Shown here: positions 12,070 through 19,876 of the stretch, piece after piece | Numbering within the stretch: position 1 is the first letter of the stretch | Layout of the letters: every line of letters starts with the position of its first letter | Assembly: GCA_937124585.1 (NCBI GenBank) | Contig: CAKZKT010000149.1 | Location: forward strand, 1 to 36,997 | Source: an uncultured Anaerolineae bacterium | GTDB taxonomy: Bacteria > Chloroflexota > Anaerolineae > CG2-30-64-16 | Direction of reading: 5' to 3' | DNA: 36,997 nt | Translations under genes and position numbers: made by a program | The notes under the pieces: model-generated | What the model was told of the DNA's origin: nothing | What the model saw: only the letters and a program-made list of their open reading frames with translations | Databases searched by the model: none

Positions 12070-12258
12070 CACGTGCCAGGCACTCTGCAAGATGCCTGGC
12101 ACGTGATGCGGCGTCTCTCCCACGTGCCAGGCACTCTGCAAGATGCCTGGCACGTGATGCGGCGTCTCTCCCACGTGTCAGGCACTCTGCAAGATGCCTG
12201 GCACGTGATGCGGCGTCTCTCCCACGTGCCAGGCACTCTGCAAGATGCCTGGCACGTG
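12070..12258 (+). repeat. tandem array of four 51-bp units with family A-like palindromes
   Basis: Four 36-base hairpin units (12070-12105, 12121-12156, 12172-12207, 12223-12258) are each built from CACGTGCCAGGCA, ten bases CTCTGCAAGA and TGCCTGGCACGTG. They are separated by the identical 15-mer ATGCGGCGTCTCTCC, so the period is exactly 51 bases. Unit 3 has one C-to-T change in its left arm (CACGTGTCAGG). The arm shares CACGTGCCAGGCAC with the single copies at 4623 and 5966. The array fills the gap between two membrane-protein genes and would give four hairpins in the transcript. Confidence 0.95.
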
Positions 12259-12301
12259 ATGTGCCCTCGCAATCCAACCATATTCACCCGTGAGGAATCC
12301 C

Positions 12302-12808
12302 ATGACAACCCGACTGAACCCGACCACCCGCAATTCGCTTGTCGCCGGCCTGGCACTGATCGTTTTCGGCGTCCTGATGCTCCTGGGTCAGCTGGAGCTG
12401 CTCGGCCGCCTGGAGCTGCTGATCGTGCCCACGCTGGCCGTAATCTTCCTGGCCTGGGGCCTGATAACGCACACATTTGGCCTCGTCATCCCGGGCGGCA
12501 TCCTGGCCGGCATCGCCCTGGCCAGCTACCTGATCGAGCAGCCGTTTGCGACCGCGTCCGAGCCGACCCGAGGCGCGATCTTCTTGCTGGCCTTTTCGAC
12601 GGGCTGGGTGCTGATCGCTCTGCTTTCCCTCTTCCTGTCGGCCCGTTTTCAGTGGTGGCCCCTGGTTCCGGCCGGGGTCATGGGTGCCATCGGCGCCCTG
12701 CTGCTGGCCGGTGAGGCCGGGCTCGGGATCCTGCGCGTGCTGGGCTACGTCTGGCCTCTCATCCTGATCGCTGTCGGCGTCTGGATCATTCTGCGACGCC
12801 GTCAGTAG
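12302..12808 (+). CDS. multi-pass membrane protein, second LiaF-TM-like protein
   Basis: A 168-residue protein with five to six hydrophobic helices: NSLVAGLALIVFGVLMLLGQ, LIVPTLAVIFLAWGLI, LVIPGGILAGIALASY, AIFLLAFSTGWVLIALLSLF and a last WPLILIAVGVWIILRRR. The glycine-containing helices and the WPLxxxAxGxxxxxRR end match the LiaF/DUF5668-type module and the pattern of the protein at 10720. ATG 12302 has TGAGGAAT six bases upstream; a GTG at 12290 in frame would start before that site and is less likely. It follows the tandem palindrome array and precedes a promoter for the M23 peptidase, so it ends the envelope cluster. Confidence 0.7.
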   Translation: MTTRLNPTTRNSLVAGLALIVFGVLMLLGQLELLGRLELLIVPTLAVIFLAWGLITHTFGLVIPGGILAGIALASYLIEQPFATASEPTRGAIFLLAFSTGWVLIALLSLFLSARFQWWPLVPAGVMGAIGALLLAGEAGLGILRVLGYVWPLILIAVGVWIILRRRQ

Positions 12809-12864
12809 TGGTTGCACCCCCGTCAGGGCTGGATATATCAGAATGGCGGCCGCCGGCGACGTGC

Positions 12865-12893
12865 TTGCGCGATTGGCCGGGTTGTGCTAGGAT
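12865..12893 (+). promoter_or_regulatory. candidate promoter of the M23 peptidase gene
   Basis: TTGCGC (12865-12870), 17 bases and TAGGAT (12888-12893) lie 32 bases before the ATG at 12926. The -10 matches consensus at four of six positions, so the call is moderate. Confidence 0.45.
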
Positions 12894-12925
12894 GATGCAT
12901 ATCTTGCTCTGCGAGGAAAAAAGCC

Positions 12926-13819
12926 ATGTCGCCAACCAGATCGGGACGCGCGCTGGCATCAGCAGTCCTGATCTTCTGTTTGTGTGCGGCGCTGATCGGT
13001 GCCATTCCATCCCCTGTCGGAGCTATACCCGTCGGCCCCGATCCGGACGACCCAGACTTTCTGCCGGCCAGGCCTGTGGGCCCCCTGCCGCGCACCACGA
13101 TCACGACCTACCGCATTCAGCCGGGGGACACCCTGTGGGACATCGCGGCCGCGTTCGACATTGACGTGGACACGATCCGCTGGGCCAATCCGGCAGTCGC
13201 TCAGAATCCCGACCTGGTGCCCCTGGGCACTGAGCTGATCATCCTGCCTGTCAAGGGTGCGTATGTGACGGTGCAGCCGGGCGAGACCGTGACGCTATTG
13301 GCCGCGCGCTGGGGCGTCGCGCCGGAGGATATCGTCAACTACCCGTTGAACAACTTGCGGCCCGGCGAGCCGTTGCAGCCGGGCATGAAGCTGGTCATCC
13401 CGCACGGCCGCCGCGACGTGAATCTGGCACCGCCTGGGCCGCCCCCGGCGGGTTTCACCTACGCCTGGCCGATTCGGGGCGCAATAACCCAGGGCTATTC
13501 GGCCAGCCACCGCGCGCTCGACCTGGGCGCACCCTACGGCGCAAAGGTCTACGCCGCGCGCGCCGGCCGGGTGACGCTGCGCCAATGGTCAGTCGTGGGC
13601 TACGGCTTCCTGGTGATCATAGATCATGGCGATGGCAGCCAGGCGTACTACAGCCATCTGAAGGGCGCGTGGGTGAACGTGGGCGATTGGGTGGCGCGCG
13701 GCGACCTGGTGGGCGAAGTGGGGAGCACGGGCAACTCCACCGGGCCGCATGTGCATTTCGAAATCCGCGTGGGCGGCGTCCCGCAGAATCCTCTCGATTT
13801 CTTGCCTCCGCGGCCCTGA
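12926..13819 (+). CDS. secreted LysM-LysM-M23 peptidoglycan endopeptidase
   Basis: The 297-residue product has an N-terminal signal peptide (basic start, then SAVLIFCLCAALIGA), two LysM domains (about 59-108, with YRIQPGDTLWDIA; about 112-159, with VTVQPGETVTLLA) and a C-terminal M23 LytM-type domain. The zinc ligands and catalytic residues are visible: His195 and Asp199 in SHRALDLG, His244 in YYSH, and His275/His277 in PHVHFE. It should therefore be an active metallo-endopeptidase that cleaves peptidoglycan stem peptides outside the membrane while LysM holds it on the wall glycan. ATG 12926 has GAGG about ten bases upstream. It has its own promoter and ends in a hairpin shared with the convergent thioredoxin gene. 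Confidence 0.92.
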   Translation: MSPTRSGRALASAVLIFCLCAALIGAIPSPVGAIPVGPDPDDPDFLPARPVGPLPRTTITTYRIQPGDTLWDIAAAFDIDVDTIRWANPAVAQNPDLVPLGTELIILPVKGAYVTVQPGETVTLLAARWGVAPEDIVNYPLNNLRPGEPLQPGMKLVIPHGRRDVNLAPPGPPPAGFTYAWPIRGAITQGYSASHRALDLGAPYGAKVYAARAGRVTLRQWSVVGYGFLVIIDHGDGSQAYYSHLKGAWVNVGDWVARGDLVGEVGSTGNSTGPHVHFEIRVGGVPQNPLDFLPPRP

Positions 13820-13825
13820 ACACGC

Positions 13826-13853
13826 CGGGAGCGCCACAGGCATGGCGCTCCCG
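13826..13853. terminator. bidirectional hairpin between convergent genes
   Basis: CGGGAGCGCCA, loop CAGGCA, TGGCGCTCCCG: a perfect 11-base stem, seven bases after the M23 stop and eight bases before the TlpA stop. No T-run follows on either strand, so termination would rest on the stem itself. Confidence 0.65.
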
Positions 13854-13861
13854 ACAGCCTC

Positions 13862-14407
13862 TCACCATATCCGGTTCAGGCGTATCTCCATCGCCTCGCG
13901 CCGGATCTGCCCCATCCAGACATCGCGAATGTTGCCCGCGCGGTCAATGATTATGGACGTGGGAAAGCCGCGCACCCGATAGAGGTCGTTGGTGATGGCG
14001 CCGTCGGCATCGAGCACGAGCGGAAAGGAGATATTGTTCTGGCGGGCGAAGGCGGCCACCACCGCCTGGCTTTCCTGGATGTTGACTCCGACGACGGTGA
14101 AGCCGCGCGTCTGGCCATACTGGCGATGGAGCGCATCCAGATCGGGCATCTCTGCCTTGCAGGGCGGACACCAGGTGGCCCAAAAATTGAGCAAGATGAC
14201 CTGGCCGCGCAAATCGCGCAGGCGCAAGAGCCGGCCGTCCACGGTTTGCAGCGCGAAATCGGGCGCCGGCCGGGCGGCCTCGGCCGCCGGCTGGGCCTGG
14301 CTCACGATTTTCTGCCGATCCTCACGCCACAACCAGAGGCTCAGGCCAAGCGTCGCCAGGCTGAGCGCGACCAGCGCCCAAAACAGCCACGATCGCGGCA
14401 ACCTCAT
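13862..14407 (-). CDS. membrane-anchored TlpA/ResA-like thiol-disulfide protein
   Basis: A 181-residue protein with an uncleaved N-terminal helix (WLFWALVALSLATLGLSLWLW) and a thioredoxin-like domain facing outside. The redox motif is WATWCPPC (Cys80, Cys83), preceded by APDFALQTVDG and followed by the FPTSIIIDRAG cis-proline segment typical of TlpA/ResA/AhpC-TSA proteins. These reduce or exchange disulfides outside the membrane, for example in cytochrome c maturation. The start ATG (14405-14407) overlaps the OsmC stop (ATGA), so translation is coupled; AGAAGG lies very close upstream. It is the last gene of the minus-strand chain that begins with glycosyltransferases, and its substrate is not evident. 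Confidence 0.88.
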   Translation of the reverse strand: MRLPRSWLFWALVALSLATLGLSLWLWREDRQKIVSQAQPAAEAARPAPDFALQTVDGRLLRLRDLRGQVILLNFWATWCPPCKAEMPDLDALHRQYGQTRGFTVVGVNIQESQAVVAAFARQNNISFPLVLDADGAITNDLYRVRGFPTSIIIDRAGNIRDVWMGQIRREAMEIRLNRIW

Positions 14408-14820
14408 GCCTTCTCGACCCGACAGCTCCGCGTGACCTCGGCCTTGCCGCGCACCGTAGCGATCGCCGAGCAATATTTCTCTTCGGAGAGCTGCGCGCTG
14501 CGCTCCAGCGCCTCCAGCTCCACGTCGCCGTAGGCTACATATTCCAGATGGATCTTGGTGTAGTATTTCGGATGTTCGGGATTTCGTTCGGTGGTCGCGA
14601 AGATCTTCAGGCCGGTGATCGGCTGGCGCTTCTTTTTCAGAATGCTGATGACATCCATGGCGGTGCAGCCCAGGATGCCCATGAGCATCACTTCCATTGG
14701 CCGCGGTCCGGTATTGTGGCCGCCGACCTCTTCCGACGCATCCATCACGATGGCGTGGCCCGAGTCGCTGCGCGCCACGAATTGCATGTCCTCAACCCAG
14801 GTAACGTTTGCGGTTGTCAT
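14404..14820 (-). CDS. OsmC-family peroxide-reducing protein
   Basis: A 138-residue OsmC/Ohr-fold protein. The two redox cysteines of the family are present: Cys52 in ILGCTAMDV and Cys117 in EKYCSAIATV. The PMEVMLMGILG segment carries the conserved Glu/Arg environment. OsmC proteins reduce organic hydroperoxides with thiol donors; the subgroup with YHTRI-type relatives is often annotated simply as OsmC family. ATG 14818-14820 has GAGGAT five bases upstream. The gene starts inside the last 29 bases of the GT28 gene and overlaps the TlpA-like gene by four bases, so all three are translationally linked. That puts a peroxide reductase and a thioredoxin-like partner side by side. Confidence 0.9.
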   Translation of the reverse strand: MTTANVTWVEDMQFVARSDSGHAIVMDASEEVGGHNTGPRPMEVMLMGILGCTAMDVISILKKKRQPITGLKIFATTERNPEHPKYYTKIHLEYVAYGDVELEALERSAQLSEEKYCSAIATVRGKAEVTRSCRVEKA

Positions 14821-16045
14821 AACGTATCCTCATCCATTCTTTGAAGGTCAATCCACGTTTGGTTGGATGCTGGGTGACGGCAGGCGTTACAGGTTGCCGC
14901 GGCTGGCGATACAATTCCAGGACAGCCTCAGCGATCTGCGCAGAGGCGTCGCATTGCGCCAGCGCGTACGATTGGACGGCCATCTGCGCCAGCGTCGGGT
15001 TGTCGGGCCGCAGCAGGTCGCCGACGAGCGCGCCAACCCGTTCCGGCTCGCGCGCGTAAATGCCGGCGCCGTGCTCTTCGAGCCAGGTGACGTTGCCGTC
15101 CTCCTGGCCGGGGATGTGGCCCGTGATGATAACCGGCAGGCCCGCGCAGGTGGCTTCGGCCAGCGTGCCCGGTCCGGCTTTGGTGATCAACAGGTCGGCT
15201 GCGGCCAGCCAGTTCGGCATGTCTTCGACGAAGCCAAGCACCTTCACTGGAATCGGCCAGCGTTCGGCCAGCAGTTGTTTTTGCAGGATCTGATTGCGGC
15301 CAGCGATGATCGCCATCTGCGCCGGATAGGAGGCGCGCGCCAGGTGACGGGCAATGGCGCGCGCCAGCGGCATCAATTTGCCGATGCCGGCACCGCCACC
15401 GGTCAGCAGCACTAGCGGTCGTTCTGCTGCCAGCCCCAACTGGCTGCGCGCTTCGGGTTTGGGGCGCCCCCACACGCTGGCGAAAGCCTTGCGCACCGGC
15501 AAGCCGAGGATGCGGATGCGCTCGGCCGGAACGCCGCATTCAATGGCTGTGCGACGGGCCGGCTCGGTGGCGACCACGGTCAGGTCTACCGCCGGGCAGA
15601 ACCAGGCCACTGGCGGCGTGACCGGATCGGTGACGACGGTGACGAATGGCGCCGGGTTGCCCAGCTCGCGCAGCGCGCGCAGCGGGATCTCGGTTTGCAG
15701 CGGGTGCACGCTGATGACGATGTCCGGCCAGTCGGGCGCAAAGGCTGCTGCGACTTCGCGGCGCACCAGGGGGTAGGCGGCGCGATAGGTGAATTCGACC
15801 CGCTTGCGCGAGGCGAATGCTCGATAGACCAGATGATACAACCATGGCGCGTAGTTCACCCAGGGGCCGTAAGTGAGCGACATCGTGTTCCAGGGAAAAT
15901 CCACGTAGTCGTCCACCAGGCTGATGATCGTAACGCGTGCGCGACCCTCCAGGGCCTCGGCCAGGCTGCGGGCGGCGCTCAAATGACCGCCGCCGGTATG
16001 CGCCATCAGAATGGCGATGCGGGGCAATAAGTCTTCTGTGACCAT
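14792..16045 (-). CDS. GT28/MGDG-synthase-like glycosyltransferase
   Basis: A 417-residue GT-B enzyme. The N-terminal IAILMAHTGGGHLSAARSLAEA motif is the MGDG_synth signature, and the C-terminal half has LLTGGGAGIGK, the LAAADLLITKAGPGTLAEA loop and GLPVIITGHIPGQEDGN, which bind the nucleotide-sugar diphosphate. Relatives (MGDG synthases, UgtP, MurG-like) add sugar to diacylglycerol or lipid II-type acceptors, so a glycolipid role is likely. ATG 16043-16045 follows the peptidase stop by four bases, with TGAGGA just before it; a GTG at 16099 would lie inside the peptidase gene. The last 29 bases overlap the OsmC start. The exact sugar and acceptor cannot be read from the sequence. Confidence 0.85.
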   Translation of the reverse strand: MVTEDLLPRIAILMAHTGGGHLSAARSLAEALEGRARVTIISLVDDYVDFPWNTMSLTYGPWVNYAPWLYHLVYRAFASRKRVEFTYRAAYPLVRREVAAAFAPDWPDIVISVHPLQTEIPLRALRELGNPAPFVTVVTDPVTPPVAWFCPAVDLTVVATEPARRTAIECGVPAERIRILGLPVRKAFASVWGRPKPEARSQLGLAAERPLVLLTGGGAGIGKLMPLARAIARHLARASYPAQMAIIAGRNQILQKQLLAERWPIPVKVLGFVEDMPNWLAAADLLITKAGPGTLAEATCAGLPVIITGHIPGQEDGNVTWLEEHGAGIYAREPERVGALVGDLLRPDNPTLAQMAVQSYALAQCDASAQIAEAVLELYRQPRQPVTPAVTQHPTKRGLTFKEWMRIRYDNRKRYLG

Positions 16046-16049
16046 GTCC

Positions 16050-17234
16050 TCACGCCGGTAGGAGTTCTTGTGCGAGTTGAGCATAAACTCGCGCCGCACG
16101 CGTCACATCCGCCAGGACCACCTGTTCGTTGACGGTGTGCACGTGGCGCTCGTCGCCCGGGCCAAAACCGATGGTGGGGATGCCGGCAGTCCCCAGAGTG
16201 TAGGCGCCGTCGGTCGAAAACTGCCAGGTGGTCAGACGCGGCGAATAGCCCAGGCTGCGCTCGACGGCCCGTACGGCCGCGCGCACGAGCGGGCTTTTTT
16301 CAGGCATCAGCCACGGCGGATAGTATTTGCGCACGCGGCGGACGAATCCCGTGTAGGTCTGTACCGTGATCTCCGTGGTCGCGATGTCGGCGTGCAGGCC
16401 TTCGCGACGGCTGATCTGTTGCAACTCGTTCACCGCGCGCGCCTCGGTCTCGCCCAGTGTCAGCCGGCGGTCAACGACCAGATCGCAGCGATCGGGGATG
16501 GCGTTGCGGCTGCCGGCCGTGCTGCTGATGTGCGTGACCGCGATCGTGCCCTGGCCCAACACGGGGTCGGTGAGCAGGCTCGGCTGGAGCAGTTCGATGC
16601 CGAAGATCAGGCGAGCCGCCGCGTTGATGGCGTTGACGGCCTGCTGCGGCGCAGCCGCATGGCCGCTGCGGCCGTGCACCGTCACGTCCAGCTCGATCCG
16701 GCCGCGCTGGCCCAGCGCGATGGCCAGATTGGTCGGCTCGCCCAACACGACGAAGTCAGGCGCCAGCCCTTCTTCTTCGCACAGCACCTGTGCGGCCATC
16801 CCCTCGCACGGCTCTTCCTGGACAACGAAGGCGACGAACAGGTCGCCGCCGAGTTGTGTCCCACTTTCGGCCAGCAGCTTGACGCCGAAGATCATCGCGG
16901 CCAGTGCGGCTTTCATGTCGGCTGCGCCACGACCGTAGAGGATGCCGTCTTCCACGACGCCAGCGAACGGATCGCGCGACCAGGCGCCGCGGTCACCCAC
17001 ATCTATGGTGTCCATGTGGCCGTCGAAGAGCAGGCGCGGGCCACGGCCCGCGCCATAGCGGCCGATGACGTTGCCCATCCGGTCAGTCCATACGTCGTGA
17101 AAGCCATGGCGTTTCATGGCCGCGGCCAGCAGCTGGGCGACGGCGCTTTCCTGGCCGGATACACTGGGCGTTTGCACCAGCTTGACCGCCAGTTCGACCA
17201 GTTCCTGCATGTCAGAAGTGGTGAGCGTCTGCAC
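16050..17234 (-). CDS. M20-family metallohydrolase, YgeY-like
   Basis: A 394-residue M20/DapE-type enzyme with the two-metal motifs FDGHMDTIDVGD, YGRGAADMKAAL, VVQEEPCEG and LGEPTNLAIALGQRGR, a central dimerisation domain (VHGRSGHAAAPQQAVNAI) and the C-terminal IGFGPGDERHVHTVNE His ligand. The order and wording of these segments, including WQFSTDGAYTLGTAGIPTIGFGPG, follow YgeY of Escherichia coli, an M20 hydrolase without a firmly known substrate. I take GTG 17234 (three bases after the upstream stop; GGAG about ten bases before). TTG 17240, overlapping the stop, is an alternative. Its place inside a polysaccharide operon is unexpected; it may process a modified amino-acid substrate linked to that pathway. 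Confidence 0.83.
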   Translation of the reverse strand: MQTLTTSDMQELVELAVKLVQTPSVSGQESAVAQLLAAAMKRHGFHDVWTDRMGNVIGRYGAGRGPRLLFDGHMDTIDVGDRGAWSRDPFAGVVEDGILYGRGAADMKAALAAMIFGVKLLAESGTQLGGDLFVAFVVQEEPCEGMAAQVLCEEEGLAPDFVVLGEPTNLAIALGQRGRIELDVTVHGRSGHAAAPQQAVNAINAAARLIFGIELLQPSLLTDPVLGQGTIAVTHISSTAGSRNAIPDRCDLVVDRRLTLGETEARAVNELQQISRREGLHADIATTEITVQTYTGFVRRVRKYYPPWLMPEKSPLVRAAVRAVERSLGYSPRLTTWQFSTDGAYTLGTAGIPTIGFGPGDERHVHTVNEQVVLADVTRAARVYAQLAQELLPA

Positions 17235-17236
17235 GG

Positions 17237-18664
17237 TCAATAAGCTCCATCTCCGAACAGGATTTGTGGGATCGTGCGCAGCATGATGCGAATGTCGGCC
17301 CCCAGCGACCAGTTCTCTCCGTAATAGATGTCCAGCATGACCATCTCGTCGAAAGAGAGGTCGCTGCGGCCGCTGACCTGCCAGAGGCCGGTGATCCCGG
17401 GCTGAATGTCAAGCCGTTTGCGCTGCCATTCCTGGTACTGGGCGACTTCGCTGAACAGCGCCGGCCGCGGCCCGACGATGCTCATCTCGCCCCGGATCAC
17501 GTTGATGAACTGCGGCAGTTCGTCCAGGCTGGTGCGCCGGATGAAGCGGCCGACGCGCGTGCGTCGGGGATCATCGCGCATCTTGAAGAGCGGCCCAGAG
17601 GCCTCGTTGTGCGCGGCCAGCTGCTTTTGCTGGGCCTCTGCGCCCGCGTACATGGACCGGAATTTGTAGACCATGAACGGCTTGCGATTCTTGCCGGCGC
17701 GTTCTTGTTTGAAGAAGACCGGCCCCGGCGAGTCCAGCTTGATGGCGATGGCGATGATCAGCCAGAGCGGCGCTGTGAGCAGCATGAGGAGGATCGCCAG
17801 GCTCAGGTCGAGCGCGCGTTTGATGATTAGGTTCCACCCTGTCAGCGCGGTCTGCTTGATGCTGATGAGGGGAATGCCGTTGATCGTTTCCACGTCCACG
17901 CCGCCCAGGCTGAGCTGGAACAGGTCGGGCACGACGCGCGCGCGCGCCCCAGCCTCTTCGGCCTCCAGCACGAGGCGCATGGTCTTGCGGTGATATTGCC
18001 ACGGCAGCGTGATGATCACCTGATTGATGCCGTGCGTTTGAATCACCTGAGAGAGGTTATCGGTGGTGCCCAGTGCCTTGATCGGCCCGATGTCGGTATG
18101 GCTTTTGGCCGGGTCGTCGTCCAGGAAGCCGACGATCTGATAGCCCAGCTCTGGCTGCGCGATGATATTGCGGATCACGGCCCGGCCCATGTCGCCGGCG
18201 CCAACGATCAACAGGCGGTCTATGCCCGCGCCGGCCTGGCGCAAACGCCCCAGGATCGTGCGGCGCACCAGTCGGGCCGTGCCGACCAGGATCAGGATGA
18301 GGAGGCCGGCATAGATGAAGATGATGCGCGAGTAAAAGAGGCTGCGATAGAAGAAGACAAACACGATCATCAGCATAATCGCGGTCGTGGTCGCGTTCAG
18401 CACCCCGTAAAGCTCGTCGAAAAGCGGTCGAGTGCGCCGCAGGTCGTAGGCGCCTTCCCGCCGCATAGCCAGGAGGAGTACGATTGTTTGCAGGATGACC
18501 AGGGGCAGATAGGCACTGTAGGGGACGTTGTTGGCCGGATCTACGGAGCGAAACAATTGTAGATCGTAGCGCAACCAGTAGGCGATCCGGAACGCCGCAT
18601 TGATCAGAATGGCATCGAGGAACAGCGTCACCCAGGGCATCCACCGTCGGACGTCGCTTTTCAC
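17237..18664 (-). CDS. polyprenyl glycosylphosphotransferase (exopolysaccharide initiation)
   Basis: A 475-residue WbaP/CpsE-type enzyme. It has four N-terminal helices, a CoA-binding_3-like Rossmann region (RLLIVGAGDMGRAVIRNII...VGFLDDDP), a fifth helix and the C-terminal bacterial sugar transferase domain: KRALDLSLAI, SPGPVFFKQERAGKN, YKFRSM, RRTSLDELPQFINV, SIVGPRP, GITGLWQVSGRS. It transfers a sugar-1-phosphate from a UDP-sugar to undecaprenyl phosphate at the inner membrane and so starts a surface polysaccharide repeat unit. The start is GTG 18662-18664, which overlaps the upstream stop as GTGA and has AGGAG eight bases before it; the longer frame to 18766 lies within the GT4 gene. The first sugar (glucose or galactose type) is not readable. 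Confidence 0.92.
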   Translation of the reverse strand: MKSDVRRWMPWVTLFLDAILINAAFRIAYWLRYDLQLFRSVDPANNVPYSAYLPLVILQTIVLLLAMRREGAYDLRRTRPLFDELYGVLNATTTAIMLMIVFVFFYRSLFYSRIIFIYAGLLILILVGTARLVRRTILGRLRQAGAGIDRLLIVGAGDMGRAVIRNIIAQPELGYQIVGFLDDDPAKSHTDIGPIKALGTTDNLSQVIQTHGINQVIITLPWQYHRKTMRLVLEAEEAGARARVVPDLFQLSLGGVDVETINGIPLISIKQTALTGWNLIIKRALDLSLAILLMLLTAPLWLIIAIAIKLDSPGPVFFKQERAGKNRKPFMVYKFRSMYAGAEAQQKQLAAHNEASGPLFKMRDDPRRTRVGRFIRRTSLDELPQFINVIRGEMSIVGPRPALFSEVAQYQEWQRKRLDIQPGITGLWQVSGRSDLSFDEMVMLDIYYGENWSLGADIRIMLRTIPQILFGDGAY

Positions 18665-19836
18665 GCTGATTCTCCTAATGCGGCATCGTATACGGCCGCC
18701 GTCTCCGCGGCCGTGCGCTGCCATGAGAAACGGCTGGCCTGCTCCAGGCCGACCGCGCGCATCCACGCGGCCAGATCAGGCCCATCGAGCACGCGCGCCA
18801 TGGCCTCGGCCAGCGCCGTCGGATCGTTCGGCGCGACCAGAAGCGCGGCGTCTCCTGCCACCTCGGGCAACGAGGAGACGTTGGATGTGATTGTCGGCGT
18901 ACCGCAAGCCATGGCTTCCAGCACCGGCAGTCCAAACCCCTCAAAAAGCGACGGATAGACGAAGATCTCGGCAGCGCGATACCACCACGGCAGCTCTTCG
19001 GCCGGAACGAAGCCCGGAAAGATCACTCGCTCGGCCAGTCCCAATTGCGCGACGCGAGCGAAAATCGTGTCGTAAAACCAGCCTTTGGCGCCGGCGATCA
19101 CCAGCATCGGCGCGGTACCGGCACCGCGCCACTGGCGCTGCGTCAGATGCGCGTAGGCTTCGATCAGCCGCTCGATGTTTTTGCGCGGCTCCAGCGTGCC
19201 CAGGAACAGGATGAATCGCTCCGGCAATCCCCGGCTTTGCCGAAATGCAGCCACCGCCTGGCGATCGGCCGGACAGAAATCCGGCGTCACGCCGTTCGGC
19301 ACCACGACCACCTTTTCGGCGGCCGCGCCGCACAGCGCGATCACGTCCTGGCGTGTGCTCTCCGACACGGCGATCACGCGCACGGCTTTGCGCACCGCCA
19401 CGCGCGTCATCCAGGCCAGATAGGCCCGGTTGAAACGCCGGAATGCCCGCGGATACCTGAGAAAGCTCAGATCATGCACTGTCACGACGGCCGGACAGGC
19501 ACAAGCCACCGGCAGCGCATAGGCCAGCCCGTGCAGCAGCGCCAGATGGCGAGACAACGCGGCCAGCCGGGTTTGTTCCCAAATGATGCGCCGCCACGGC
19601 GCGCGCGTGCTCCAACGCGAACGCACGACGGCGAGCCCGGCCGGTGCCACAAAACACGCGTCGTGCAGATAGGCGACACAGGTCCATGTTCGACCTCGCG
19701 CCGATTGCGTGGCCGGCAGATGACGCAACAGGTTCAGGATGTAGCCGTTGATGCCCGCCCCGCGATAGGTAGGTGCCAGCGACAGCAGATGCGCATTCAG
19801 GCCGATGCGCTGTGATAGATCTGATCGTATGGGCAC
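18661..19836 (-). CDS. GT4 glycosyltransferase
   Basis: A 391-residue GT-B retaining transferase. The N-terminal domain begins IGLNAHLLSLAPTYRGAGI with the glycine loop that binds the acceptor, and the C-terminal Rossmann domain has LFLGTLEPRKNIERLIEA, VIFPGFVPAEELPWWYRAA, PSLFEGFGLPVLEAMACG (the EGFGLxxLE motif, equivalent to the catalytic EX7E) and SLPEVAGDAALLVAP. It should add a sugar from a nucleotide donor to a lipid-linked glycan. The start is GTG 19834-19836: TATAAT (19843-19848 on the minus strand) ends six bases upstream, so the mRNA would be leaderless and no ribosome site is needed. It heads the overlapping chain of polysaccharide genes. Confidence 0.88.
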   Translation of the reverse strand: MPIRSDLSQRIGLNAHLLSLAPTYRGAGINGYILNLLRHLPATQSARGRTWTCVAYLHDACFVAPAGLAVVRSRWSTRAPWRRIIWEQTRLAALSRHLALLHGLAYALPVACACPAVVTVHDLSFLRYPRAFRRFNRAYLAWMTRVAVRKAVRVIAVSESTRQDVIALCGAAAEKVVVVPNGVTPDFCPADRQAVAAFRQSRGLPERFILFLGTLEPRKNIERLIEAYAHLTQRQWRGAGTAPMLVIAGAKGWFYDTIFARVAQLGLAERVIFPGFVPAEELPWWYRAAEIFVYPSLFEGFGLPVLEAMACGTPTITSNVSSLPEVAGDAALLVAPNDPTALAEAMARVLDGPDLAAWMRAVGLEQASRFSWQRTAAETAAVYDAALGESA

Positions 19837-19842
19837 ATTGTC

Positions 19843-19848
19843 ATTATA
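19843..19848 (-). promoter_or_regulatory. TATAAT box at the start of the polysaccharide operon
   Basis: A consensus TATAAT on the minus strand lies six bases before the GTG at 19836, so transcription should begin at or next to the start codon. The -35 is weak (TTTTGC, 17 bases upstream). Confidence 0.5.
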
Positions 19849-19876
19849 GCATAGATTGTCGTGACGCAAAACCTCA

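Noticed and set aside
12070-12258. CRISPR array
   Set aside because: The 36-base repeats look CRISPR-sized, but the 15-base spacers are identical to each other and no cas gene is nearby.
11450-12277. 275-residue minus-strand frame with repeated RARHLAECLARGRDAAS units
   Set aside because: The repetition is only the DNA array at 12070-12258 read in an open frame; the rest is antisense to the LiaF-like gene.
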